DNA from: Mangrovimicrobium sp033283325
GTDB lineage: Bacteria > Pseudomonadota > Gammaproteobacteria > Pseudomonadales > Halieaceae
Reading direction: 5' to 3'
DNA: 64,000 bases
Assembly: GCA_033283325.1 (NCBI GenBank)
Contig: JAWMQO010000005.1
Span: 248,001-312,000, forward strand
Positions 17,082-24,972 of the stretch are shown in pieces; within the stretch, counting starts at the first letter, position 1, and the number at the start of each line of letters is the position of its first letter. The notes beneath the pieces are model-generated. The model searched no databases. It was not told the DNA's origin and worked only from the letters and a program-made list of their open reading frames with translations. The position numbers were made by a program, and so were the translations under genes.

Positions 17082-17729
17082 ATGAACAGGCTTATCACCG
17101 CTATTTGTGCACAGGTAATACTCATTTGTATCTCCTCCAGCGCAAAAGCTGCGGTAACAGTCGTACTTGAAGAGGTGGGCGGCGACGTCGTCGCCACGGC
17201 ATCCGGCTCGCTGGATACCAGTGGCTTTGGCGCACCCGCAGGAACTACGGCGGCCGCGTTATTGTTCTATGGGGCACCCGACCAGTGGGTGTACGAGATT
17301 GGCGCGGGGAGTGCTTTCTCCTATACCGCGCCATTCAGTCCTGCGCAGACACTGCACACGATGCCGTTTCCCGTTACCGCTGCGGATACTGATTCGGGCG
17401 GTCCCGTGGGTGTACTGGACAGCCCCAGTTTCCCGGCTGGGCCGCGTCTAAGCGTGCCCTCTGGCTACGTGTCCGGCTCCCCGATCAACGCCACGGCGAC
17501 GTGGACTGGAGCCACGTTCGCCTCTCTGCAGCTAACTGTAGGCACTTACGTTTTTGACTACGGGGCCGACTCACTGACCTTTATTGTTCAGGCATCCGGG
17601 GTGGGGCCAGGAACGGCTATCACAGCGCCAGTGCCAGTGCCAGACTTACCACTGGTCGGGTTAGCTGTGCTAATCGTCGGCATCGTGGTCGCTGCAAGGA
17701 TGCGACTTTCCCGTAGCAACAGGCATTAG
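17082..17729 (+). CDS. Exported protein with a CTERM-like (IPTL-type) sorting tail
   Basis: 215 residues. A signal peptide spans about residues 1-24 (ending SSAKA). The middle is poor in charged residues and rich in Gly, Ala, Ser and Thr, as in extracellular beta-rich proteins. The C-terminus has VPDLPLVGL, a hydrophobic helix, then a basic end (ARMRLSRSNRH). That three-part layout is that of the IPTL/PEP-CTERM sorting signals, which are processed by exosortase-type or related membrane enzymes. No exosortase is visible here. The gene stands alone behind an AT-rich leader. The sorting call is by layout, not by exact motif. Confidence 0.7.
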   Translation: MNRLITAICAQVILICISSSAKAAVTVVLEEVGGDVVATASGSLDTSGFGAPAGTTAAALLFYGAPDQWVYEIGAGSAFSYTAPFSPAQTLHTMPFPVTAADTDSGGPVGVLDSPSFPAGPRLSVPSGYVSGSPINATATWTGATFASLQLTVGTYVFDYGADSLTFIVQASGVGPGTAITAPVPVPDLPLVGLAVLIVGIVVAARMRLSRSNRH

Positions 17730-17819
17730 AAAATCAGAAGCTTCAGGGTCCGCTTCGAGGTGATAGTGGAAGTCGCGCGGGGAAAAGGGCTCTGACAACC
17801 TAATCCCTTTTCCGCAGTC

Positions 17820-18230
17820 TCAATAAGCGAATCGCATAAAGCAGATACCCGGAGCAAGAGCGATACGCCAGGCCAGTTCCACTTCACTATTAAAGCCCGG
17901 GTCATGGCGGCTCAAGGCGGCAACCAGGCTGTCCAGCCACAGGTCGTAGAATTCCAGCGACACGTCGTGGCCACGACGACTGTGAATTTCGGCCAGGCGC
18001 ACAAGGGGCGGGGTCGGTACCCTGGTTTTATTGAAATCCATCATCATCAGCAGCGAGTCATGCAGCATGGTTCGCTGGGCACTCATGTCGGTTTGTTCGA
18101 ATTTCTGTGCCACAGCGGGAGACGCCTGGAAAAAGATGTCGTAAAAAGTACGGATGAACTCCGGGTTGTAGGCACCATCGCTGAGGACGCGAGCAAAGCT
18201 CTCGGCGAATACATCATCGTAGTTGGGCAT
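17820..18230 (-). CDS. Globin-family protein
   Basis: 136 residues, single-domain globin size. The pattern FYDIFFQASPAV, then FEQTDMSAQRTMLHDSL, then LAEIHSRRGH, and a C-terminal WRIALAPGICFM fits a bacterial globin. H83 in LAEIHSRRG is the likely proximal haem ligand and the distal site lies near Q52-H57. There is no fused reductase or cyclase domain, so it may bind O2 or NO as a stand-alone protein or as a sensor. The start ATG is certain in frame but its ribosome site is weak. The neighbour to the right is tRNA-Gly; no operon is apparent. Confidence 0.75.
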   Translation of the reverse strand: MPNYDDVFAESFARVLSDGAYNPEFIRTFYDIFFQASPAVAQKFEQTDMSAQRTMLHDSLLMMMDFNKTRVPTPPLVRLAEIHSRRGHDVSLEFYDLWLDSLVAALSRHDPGFNSEVELAWRIALAPGICFMRFAY

Positions 18231-18393
18231 ATCGGGCCACCGCGGCAGAGATTTTTAAAGAAAGCGAACGGGCAAGTGCTATGCCAAGGGTGCCACACAA
18301 AGCATGTTGATGGAATTTGCACCGAAAGCAATTGCCTGAAGTGGCGCAAAAGTGGGCTATCGAGCGGAACAGAACATAAATCAATGATTTATG

Positions 18394-18467
18394 TGGAGCG
18401 GGTGATGGGAATCGAACCCACGTTTGAAGCTTGGGAAGCTCCAGTTCTACCATTGAACTACACCCGC
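18394..18467 (-). tRNA. tRNA-Gly(CCC)
   Basis: A complete cloverleaf can be drawn on the minus strand. The acceptor is GCGGGTG with CACCCGC, the D arm is GTTC/GAAC, and the anticodon stem is GGAGC/GCTTC. The loop TTCCCAA puts anticodon CCC at 18433-18435. The T arm is GTGGG/CCCAT with TTCGATT. The CCA end is encoded (18394-18396). An AT-rich 10-bp hairpin (18374-18394) follows directly and may help 3' processing or termination. Confidence 0.95.
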
Positions 18468-18603
18468 GAGGTTCGCAGAGATTACTGGCAATCATGGCGG
18501 GCGTCAAAGGCGGCGGCGCCGAATTCCTGTAGAATTCCCTCAAATTTCCCAGACGGGCGTCGGTCCCCGGTATCGCTGTGACCGCCCCGCTACGAGGCCT
18601 ATA

Positions 18604-18921
18604 GTGCGGACACAGATTGCGGCGTTAATGATGGATGTCGAGGCTCACCTGCGGCAGTTGGGCCTTTGGGAGTCGGAGCCGCCGCCGGACGAGGCATTTG
18701 CGTCTACCCAGCCTTTCTTTATCGATACCATGAGCCTGCCCCAGTGGTTGCAGTTTGTATTCCTGCCGACCATGCAGCGATTGCTGGAAGAAGAGGCAGA
18801 TCTACCGACGGCCTGCGGGATTGCGCCGATGGCGGAGGAGCATTTTCGCGGGACGGCTTTGCCGGTGGCGGAGTTGCTGCTGGTGCTGGAGCGCCTCGAC
18901 GAGACGATTACCCAGGGGTAG
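18604..18921 (+). CDS. YqcC family protein
   Basis: 105 residues starting with GTG, six bases after GAGG. Features match the YqcC family: an N-terminal helical segment ending LRQLGLWESEPP, the central LPQWLQFVFLPTMQRLLE and the C-terminal LLVLERLDETI. YqcC is a small four-helix protein, often encoded next to the tRNA pseudouridine synthase TruC in enterobacteria; its function is not established. Here it stands apart from truC, between tRNA-Gly and a REP cluster. Confidence 0.85.
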   Translation: MRTQIAALMMDVEAHLRQLGLWESEPPPDEAFASTQPFFIDTMSLPQWLQFVFLPTMQRLLEEEADLPTACGIAPMAEEHFRGTALPVAELLLVLERLDETITQG

Positions 18922-18922
18922 T

Positions 18923-19073
18923 TGTGGGAGCGCAAGCTGTGCGCGATTGGACGTGGCGGTTGTGGGGCGACGGTTGTACTGTGCTTGCTGTGAGGGGATC
19001 GCCCGCGGAGCGGGCTCCCACAGTGCTCACTGCATGGTGAGCATTGTGTGTGGGAGCCCGCTCCGCGGGCGAA
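18923..19073. repeat. Cluster of three REP-like elements
   Basis: Copy 1 (18923-18948) reads TGTGGGAGC followed by a GCGCA/TGCGC hairpin. Copy 2 (18997-19022) is inverted and copy 3 (19049-19073) is direct; both have the 15-base core seen at 6956-6970. Copies 2 and 3 are perfect inverted repeats of 23 bases, and the spacer itself holds TGCTCAC/GTGAGCA. The whole can fold into one long hairpin between yqcC and the 3' end of fadA. The TGTGGGAGC head resembles Pseudomonas REP sequences. Confidence 0.8.
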
Positions 19074-19083
19074 GGCAGGCTGG

Positions 19084-20265
19084 TTAGATCCGTTCCAGCA
19101 CGGTGGTGATGCCCTGGCCCAGGCCGATGCACATGGTGGACACGCCCAGGGTCAGGTCGCGGTCTTCCATCACGTTCAGCAGGGTGCCGGTGATCCGGGT
19201 GCCGGAGCAGCCGAAGGGGTGGCCGAGGGCGATGGCGCCGCCGTGCACGTTGACCTTCTCGTCCATCTTGTCCAGCAGGTCCAGGTCCTTCAGTACCACC
19301 AGCGCCTGCGCGGCGAAAGCCTCGTTCAGTTCCACCATCTCGATATCGCCCATGGACATGCCGAGCTGCTTCAGCGCCTTTTTGGTGGAAGGCACTGGTC
19401 CGTAGCCCATGATGGAGGGATCAACGCCGGCGAGGGTGGTGGAGCGGATGCGGGCGATGGGCTTAAGGCCCAGGGCCTGCGCCTTCTCGGCGGACATCAC
19501 CAGCATCGCCGAGGCGCCGTCGGACACCTGTGAGGACTGGCCGGCGGTTACTGTGCCGCCCTGGGGATTGAAGGCGGGCTTCAGCGCCGCCAGACCTTCC
19601 AGGGTAGTTTCCGGGCGGATAGTTTCGTCGGCGGTGATCGAAACCAGCGCGCCTTCCTCGTCGTGGCCGTCGATCGGCACGATCTCCCGCGCGAACTTGC
19701 CTTCCACGGTGGCTTTGTGGGCCAGCTGGTGGGAGCGCAGGCCGAACTCATCCTGCTGCTCGCGGCTGATGCCGTGGAGAATCGCCAGGTACTCTGCGGT
19801 CATGCCCATCAGGCCGGCGGCCTTGGCCACCGAGCGGCCCATGCGCGGGTTGGGGTCGATGTTGGCCTCGTCCATCATCGGCAGGTGGCCCAGGTGCTCC
19901 ACACCGCCCACCAGGTAGACGTCACCGATGCCGGCCATGACGTTGGCGGCAGCGGTGTGCAGGGCGCTCATGGAGGAACCGCAGAGGCGGTTGACGGTCT
20001 GGGCGGGTACCTCGTGGGGAAGGCCGGCATTCAGTGCAATCATGCGCGCCAGGTTCATGCCCTGTTCGCCGCGCTGGATCACGCAGCCCCAGATCAGGTC
20101 ATCGATCTCCTTCGGGTCCAGGGCCTCGTTGCGGGCCAGCATGCCGTTGATTACCGCGGCGGAGAGGTCGTCCGCGCGCACGTTGCGGAAGCAACCGTTC
20201 TTCGAGCGCCCCATGGCTGAGCGGGCGTAGTCGACAATTACTGCATCTCTCGGATTAACACTCAC
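19084..20265 (-). CDS. fadA: 3-ketoacyl-CoA thiolase, fatty acid oxidation complex beta subunit
   Basis: 393 residues starting with GTG after AAAGGAGACAGATT. The enzyme cleaves 3-ketoacyl-CoA with CoA to release acetyl-CoA, the last step of each beta-oxidation round. The nucleophile C95 is in NRLCGSSM; the distal histidine and cysteine are in NVHGGAIALGHPFGCSG and STMCIGLG. Length and sequence fit FadA of the aerobic FadBA complex rather than biosynthetic PhaA. It is 28 bases downstream of fadB, so the two form an operon. Confidence 0.96.
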   Translation of the reverse strand: MSVNPRDAVIVDYARSAMGRSKNGCFRNVRADDLSAAVINGMLARNEALDPKEIDDLIWGCVIQRGEQGMNLARMIALNAGLPHEVPAQTVNRLCGSSMSALHTAAANVMAGIGDVYLVGGVEHLGHLPMMDEANIDPNPRMGRSVAKAAGLMGMTAEYLAILHGISREQQDEFGLRSHQLAHKATVEGKFAREIVPIDGHDEEGALVSITADETIRPETTLEGLAALKPAFNPQGGTVTAGQSSQVSDGASAMLVMSAEKAQALGLKPIARIRSTTLAGVDPSIMGYGPVPSTKKALKQLGMSMGDIEMVELNEAFAAQALVVLKDLDLLDKMDEKVNVHGGAIALGHPFGCSGTRITGTLLNVMEDRDLTLGVSTMCIGLGQGITTVLERI

Positions 20266-20293
20266 AATCTGTCTCCTTTGTCCTTGCCCGTGC

Positions 20294-22441
20294 TCAGTAG
20301 TAGGTCTCGCCGGCGGCGAGCTTGGCTTGCATGCCTTCGGTCAGTTCGTAGGCCTTGCCCAGGGAAGCGTACTTCTCCGATGCTTCGGCGATGGCGGCCA
20401 GCCCGATGGTGTCCATCCAGCGGAAGATGCCGCCGCGGAAGGGCGGGAAGCCGACGCCGTAGAGCATGGCCAGGTCCGCCTCGGCGGCGGAATCGACGAT
20501 GCCTTCTTCCAGGCAACGCGCCAGCTCGATGGCCATCGGCAGCATCATGCGCAGCTCGATTTCCTCGCGCTCGAATTCCTTGCGCGGGCCGGCAGCGTCG
20601 CCGAAAAGGGCGTAGACATCCTCGTTGAGGGTCTTGGCCGGCTTGCCCTTCCTGTCCGGCACATACTCGTAGAAGCCCTTGCCGTTTTTCTGGCCGTAGC
20701 GCTCCGCCTCGAACATCATCTCGGTGGCGCTCTTGAAGTCCGGCGCCATGCGGTCCGGGAAGCCTTCGGCCATGACGGCAGCGGCGTGGACGCCGGTGTC
20801 GATGCCGACCACGTCCATCAGGTAGGCCGGGCCCATGGGCCAGCCCCAGCGCTCCATCACTTTATCCACGGCGGTGAAGTCGGCGCCGTCGCGGATCAGC
20901 AGGTTGAAGCCGCCGAAGTAGGGGAAGAGCACGCGATTGACCAGGAAGCCGGGGCAGTCGTTAACGACGACCGCTTTCTTGCCCATCTTGTTGGCGTAGG
21001 CCACGGTGCGGGCGACGGCGCGGTCGGAAGTCTTCTCGCCGCGGATCACCTCGACCAGGGGCATGGCGTGCACCGGGTTGAAGAAGTGCATGCCGCAGAA
21101 GTTCTCCGGGCGCTTGAGCTTTTCCGCCAGGCGGGTGATGGAGATGGTGGAGGTGTTGGAGGCGAGGATGGTGTCCTCGGTGATGTGGTCCTCGGTCTCC
21201 GCGAGCACGATGCCCTTGACCTTCTCGTTCTCGACCACTGCCTCGACCACGATGTCCACGTTCTCGAAACCGGCGTAGGTCAGGGTCGGGTCGATGCTGT
21301 TGAGCACGTCGCCCATGGCCTCGGGGGTCATGCGGCCGCGGGCAACCCGCTTGGACAGCAGCTTGTTGGCCTCGGACAGGCCCAGGTCGAGTCCGGCCTG
21401 GTTGATGTCCTTCATCTTGATCGGGGTGCCCTTGTAGGCGCTCTGGTAGGCGATGCCGCCACCCATGATGCCAGCGCCGAGAACGGCAGCCTGCTCAACC
21501 GGCTTGTCCGCCTGCTTTTCCCAGCCCTTGGCTTTCTTGCCGAGCAGCTGGTCGGAAAGGAACACGCCCACGAGTGCTGCCGCCACCGGGGTGGAGGCCA
21601 GTTCGGCGAAACCGTCGGCTTCCACCGCCAGTGCCTCTTCCAGCGCCATGCCGCGGGCGGCCTCGATGACGTCGACGACCTTCAGCGGCGCGGGGTAGTT
21701 CTTGCCCGCCTGCTGGCCGACCATGGCCTTGATGGTGAAGAAGCTCATCATGGCTTCGATGTCGTTCAGCGGCAGCGGGCCGTTCTTCAGTTCCCGGCGC
21801 GCGAGGTAATCCAGTTTGCCGTCGATGGCATTCTGCAGGGTGGCCAGTGCCACCTCACGCAGTTGTTCGGGAGCGGCGACGGCATCAACCGCGCCGGCTT
21901 TCAGGGCCTGCTCGGCGCGCTTGTCGGCGCCGGTGGCGATCCACATCACTGCCTCGTCCACGCCGATCAGGCGCGGCAGGCGGGTGGTGCCACCCCAGCC
22001 CGGCAGGATGCCCAGCTTGGTTTCCGGCAGGCCGATCTTGGCCGCAGTGCTCATGATGCGGAAGTCACAGGCCAGGCTGATTTCCAGGCCGCCACCCATG
22101 GCGAAGCCGTTGATGGCCACGGCAGTTGGGTAGGGCAGGGCGCCGATGCGATTGAAGTTGGCGTTGTTGATGCCGGAGAACTTTTTGATGTCCTCCTTGC
22201 TCGCGCCGAAGAGCTGGACGAACTCGGTGATATCGGCGCCGACGATGTAGACGGACTTGGCCGAGGTGAGCAGCAGGCCGCGAATGCCCTGCTCTGCTTC
22301 AAGGGCGTCCAGTGCCGCTGTGAGGCTGGCGACGCTGGCCTGGTCGAACTTGTTCACGGATTCGCCCTGGAGGTCGAAACACAGTTCGGCGATGTCGCCG
22401 TCGAGACGCCGGAGCGTGAACTGCTCACTCTGATACATCAT
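20294..22441 (-). CDS. fadB: Fatty acid oxidation complex alpha subunit (enoyl-CoA hydratase / 3-hydroxyacyl-CoA dehydrogenase)
   Basis: 715 residues, as in E. coli FadB (729). Residues 1-190 are the enoyl-CoA hydratase/isomerase part (AINGFAMGGGLEISLACD, then GLPETKLGILPGWGGT). Residues from about 315 are the NAD-binding dehydrogenase part (VLGAGIMGGGIAY), with HFFNPVH and the C-terminal helical domains. It hydrates enoyl-CoA and oxidises 3-hydroxyacyl-CoA in the cytosol as an alpha2beta2 complex with FadA. Two adjacent ATG codons could start it; AGGAC precedes them. The promoter is presumably in the gap that also holds the 46-bp palindrome. Confidence 0.97.
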   Translation of the reverse strand: MMYQSEQFTLRRLDGDIAELCFDLQGESVNKFDQASVASLTAALDALEAEQGIRGLLLTSAKSVYIVGADITEFVQLFGASKEDIKKFSGINNANFNRIGALPYPTAVAINGFAMGGGLEISLACDFRIMSTAAKIGLPETKLGILPGWGGTTRLPRLIGVDEAVMWIATGADKRAEQALKAGAVDAVAAPEQLREVALATLQNAIDGKLDYLARRELKNGPLPLNDIEAMMSFFTIKAMVGQQAGKNYPAPLKVVDVIEAARGMALEEALAVEADGFAELASTPVAAALVGVFLSDQLLGKKAKGWEKQADKPVEQAAVLGAGIMGGGIAYQSAYKGTPIKMKDINQAGLDLGLSEANKLLSKRVARGRMTPEAMGDVLNSIDPTLTYAGFENVDIVVEAVVENEKVKGIVLAETEDHITEDTILASNTSTISITRLAEKLKRPENFCGMHFFNPVHAMPLVEVIRGEKTSDRAVARTVAYANKMGKKAVVVNDCPGFLVNRVLFPYFGGFNLLIRDGADFTAVDKVMERWGWPMGPAYLMDVVGIDTGVHAAAVMAEGFPDRMAPDFKSATEMMFEAERYGQKNGKGFYEYVPDRKGKPAKTLNEDVYALFGDAAGPRKEFEREEIELRMMLPMAIELARCLEEGIVDSAAEADLAMLYGVGFPPFRGGIFRWMDTIGLAAIAEASEKYASLGKAYELTEGMQAKLAAGETYY

Positions 22442-22611
22442 GTCAGTGTCCTGTGTGGGTATATTGTGGGTCGCCTCGCCCTGCGGAAGCCCGCACGGAC
22501 CCTCGGCGTGGAAGTGCCGGAGGCGGAGTGGAATAGTTGAGTGTAGACCGACTGCGCTTCAGGTGAAAGAAGTTTACACCGATCACATGGCTTTGGCGAG
22601 GGGGGAACAAA

Positions 22612-22657
22612 AGGAGAAAAAGGGGTCAGAGTCGCGACTCTGACCCCTTTTTCTCCT
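22612..22657. repeat. Perfect 46-bp palindrome, probable bidirectional terminator
   Basis: The 23-base half starting AGGAGAAAAAGGGGTCAG is followed at once by its exact reverse complement, centred on TCG|CGA at 22634/22635, with no loop. The A-run and T-run flanks give a terminator-like form on both strands. It lies 4 bases past the stop of the nitrobindin-like gene and upstream of fadB, so it probably ends that transcript. GGGGTCAGAGT/ACTCTGACCCC stems recur in many gammaproteobacteria. Confidence 0.85.
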
Positions 22658-22661
22658 GGCG

Positions 22662-23234
22662 CTAGATGTCGTACATGATCCGTTCGAGCTTGGCGCGATC
22701 CTTGTGCTCGAATTTGCGCCCGTAGATATCGAGGAAGGTGGTCTCTTCGTAGGACAGTTCGTTGCCCTCGACGGTCATCACCATGTGGAAAGCCTCGGTG
22801 CGGGCCTTTTCCAGCATGAAGGGGGCCTGGGCCACGCCGAAAGTCTCGCTGCCCATCTCCGCCTTCACCTCGAAGACAGTGGCGCCGCCTTCCGTGCGCA
22901 ACTCGCCGCCGGCGAGCAGTGATACACCGCGGGGGATGCTCAGGGAGTGGTAGATCATCCCGCTGGAGGGTTCGTAGATCCAGTGGCCGACCTGGTCGTG
23001 GAAGATGCGGCCGTTCGCGCGCTTGCGCACCACCTGGTGGTAGCGCAGGGTCACGAGGTCCTGTTCTTCCGCGTTATCCGCGGGGCCCGAGGGGGTGAAG
23101 GTGATCTGGTCGTAGTAGGCTTCGGCATCCTGGCCGTCGGGTTCGGGGGCGATGTCGAGGCCGCGATCGCCCCACCAGGTGCCAACCAGTTGGGCCAGGG
23201 GGCCGTAATCCACGCCGTCGATAACACTGCTCAT
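22662..23234 (-). CDS. Nitrobindin-like haem-binding beta-barrel (FABP/THAP4 family) protein
   Basis: 190 residues with a good ribosome site (AAGGAGTACTCA before the ATG). The N-terminal LVGTWWGDRGLDIAP is the family fingerprint (G-x-W-x-G). The rest is a series of beta strands with GHWIYEP and the C-terminal SYEETTFLDIYGR, fitting a ten-strand barrel. Nitrobindins bind ferric haem and react with NO or peroxynitrite; bacterial members are poorly studied. It is a single gene that ends at the palindrome. Confidence 0.75.
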   Translation of the reverse strand: MSSVIDGVDYGPLAQLVGTWWGDRGLDIAPEPDGQDAEAYYDQITFTPSGPADNAEEQDLVTLRYHQVVRKRANGRIFHDQVGHWIYEPSSGMIYHSLSIPRGVSLLAGGELRTEGGATVFEVKAEMGSETFGVAQAPFMLEKARTEAFHMVMTVEGNELSYEETTFLDIYGRKFEHKDRAKLERIMYDI

Positions 23235-23358
23235 TGAGTACTCCTTACAAGGATTCAGGGCCGCGGGGCGGTGGGCAGGAGACCTGCCCCGCGCAAATAC
23301 TGCGAGGGGGTGTATTGTTTCCGTGCCGGCGCGGGTGGGTGCGCCGCCAGGCTTTACT

Positions 23359-23544
23359 CTAGTGGACTATACGCTCCGAGGGCAGGTGCGCGCCACCTTC
23401 GACCACGGTGTCCGCTTTCGCGTCCTGCTGGCGCACGTAGGTGCGCAGGCGGTTCACCACGCTGGTCATCACGTCGATGGTCTGGCTGATCTGGTCCAGA
23501 GCCATCAGGATGGTCTCGGTCTCGCTGGGTTTGCGGTCAGTCAT
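23359..23544 (-). CDS. Small helical protein of unknown function
   Basis: 61 residues from an ATG with GAGGA about 8 bases upstream. The body (about residues 8-43) is an amphipathic helix with a heptad-like spacing of Ile, Leu and Val, so a coiled coil is likely. There is no signal peptide, cysteine or known motif. It lies between nrdB and the nitrobindin-like gene, on the same strand as both but with clear gaps, so an operon is uncertain. Confidence 0.55.
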   Translation of the reverse strand: MTDRKPSETETILMALDQISQTIDVMTSVVNRLRTYVRQQDAKADTVVEGGAHLPSERIVH

Positions 23545-23631
23545 CCGGGTTTCCTCGTGTGACTTCTATTGTTGCCCTGCTGCTTGTTTCCCCGTGCCCA
23601 CCGGCATTGTGCGCCGGTCAGGCGGGGGCCC

Positions 23632-24918
23632 TTAATCCCAATTCAGTGCGCCGCCGGTCTGGTACTCGATGACCCGGGTCTCGAAGAAGTTCTTCTCCTT
23701 GCGCAAGTCCATGATCTCGCTCATCCACGGGAAGGGGTTCTGGGCCCCGCGGAACTGCTCGGGCAGGCCGAGCTGGGCCAGCCGCCGGTTGGCGATGAAG
23801 TGGAGGTATTCCTCCATCATGCTGGCGTTCATGCCCAGTACGCCGCGCGGCATGCTGTCGCGGGCGTACTCGATTTCGATCTGGGTACCCTCGAGGATCA
23901 TCTGGATCACTTCCTGCTGGAAGGCCTCGGTCCACAGGCGAGGATTCTCCAGCTTGATCTGGTTGATCACGTCGATGCCGAAATTGAGGTGCATGGACTC
24001 ATCGCGCAGGATGTACTGGAACTGCTCGGCGACGCCGGTCATCTTGTTGCGGCGGCCCATGGAAAGGATCTGGGTGAACCCGCAGTAGAAGAAGATGCCC
24101 TCGGTCACCGCGTAGAAGCCGATCAGGTTGCGCAGCAATGTCTGGTCCGCTTCCAGGGTCCCGGTCTTGAAGGTCGGGTCCGAGAGTTCGTGGGTGTGGC
24201 TGAGGCTCCAGGCGGCCTTCTTCGCCACCGAGGGAATCTCCCGGTACATGTTGAACACTTCGCCCTCGTCCATGCCCAGGGACTCGATGCAGTACTGGTA
24301 GGCGTGGGTGTGGATGGCTTCCTCGAAGGCCTGGCGCAGCAGGTACTGGCGGCACTCGGGGTTGGTGATCAGGCGGTAGATGGCCAGCACCAGGTTGTTG
24401 GCGACCAGCGAATCCGCGGTGGAGAAGTAACCGAGGGAGCGCATGACGATGCGGCGCTCGTCCTCGGTCAGGCCGTCGCGGCTTTTCCAGGTGGCCACGT
24501 CGGCGGTCATGTTGATTTCCTGGGGCATCCAGTGGTTGGCACAGCCGTCCAGGTATTTCTGCCAGGCCCAGTCGTACTTGAAGGGTACCAACTGGTTGAG
24601 GTCCGCCCGGCAGTTGATCATCGCCTTCTCGTCTACCGAGACCCGCGATGCACCCATCTCCAGTTCCTCGAGGCCCGGCGCAACGTCCAGGTTTTCCACG
24701 GCGGCAGCGGCTCTGGCGGCAAGGTCGGCATCCACCGGCGCCTCTTCGGCGGGCGCTTCGGTGGCTGCCGCTTGCTTCTTGGATGTAATGTCGCTGGGTT
24801 CTGGCGCTAACGGTTCAGGCGCGGGCTCGGCTGCGGGCGGTTCCGCCACCGCAGCTGCCTGGTGCACCTGGGCCGCAGCGGTGCCTTCTTCCTTGTGGTA
24901 GTCATCCCAACTCAACAT
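23632..24918 (-). CDS. nrdB: Ribonucleoside-diphosphate reductase class Ia, beta subunit
   Basis: 428 residues, about 50 longer than E. coli NrdB because of an insertion. NrdB supplies the tyrosyl radical from a di-iron centre. FEEAIHTHAYQY contains the E-x2-H iron ligands and the radical tyrosine four residues after the histidine, as in E115-H118-Y122 of E. coli. A later ligand block is QYILRDESMHLNFG. After the start MLSWDDY, residues about 12-78 are low-complexity Ala/Pro/Glu-rich and do not belong to the fold. The gene begins 54 bases after nrdA and shares its control region. Confidence 0.97.
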   Translation of the reverse strand: MLSWDDYHKEEGTAAAQVHQAAAVAEPPAAEPAPEPLAPEPSDITSKKQAAATEAPAEEAPVDADLAARAAAAVENLDVAPGLEELEMGASRVSVDEKAMINCRADLNQLVPFKYDWAWQKYLDGCANHWMPQEINMTADVATWKSRDGLTEDERRIVMRSLGYFSTADSLVANNLVLAIYRLITNPECRQYLLRQAFEEAIHTHAYQYCIESLGMDEGEVFNMYREIPSVAKKAAWSLSHTHELSDPTFKTGTLEADQTLLRNLIGFYAVTEGIFFYCGFTQILSMGRRNKMTGVAEQFQYILRDESMHLNFGIDVINQIKLENPRLWTEAFQQEVIQMILEGTQIEIEYARDSMPRGVLGMNASMMEEYLHFIANRRLAQLGLPEQFRGAQNPFPWMSEIMDLRKEKNFFETRVIEYQTGGALNWD

Positions 24919-24972
24919 CTCTTCTTTTCCCCTGGCTTTTGTTTCATTCCGTGTTCAGTCAATCGTGCTGGC

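Noticed and set aside
16861..17085. 74-codon frame before the CTERM-like gene
   Set aside because: Crosses a hairpin, has no ribosome site and reads like non-coding sequence.
17777..17815. GGAAAAGGG/CCCTTTTCC hairpin between the CTERM-like and globin genes
   Set aside because: The loop is 15 bases and no T-run follows on either strand, so it is not a convincing terminator.
18394..18467. Integration site with a genomic island at tRNA-Gly
   Set aside because: No integrase gene and no second copy of the tRNA 3' end were seen; only the lower GC nearby hints at it.
20327..22540. Very long open frame antisense to fadB
   Set aside because: It is the mirror of a high-GC coding gene, has no family resemblance and no ribosome site; fadB is certain on the other strand.
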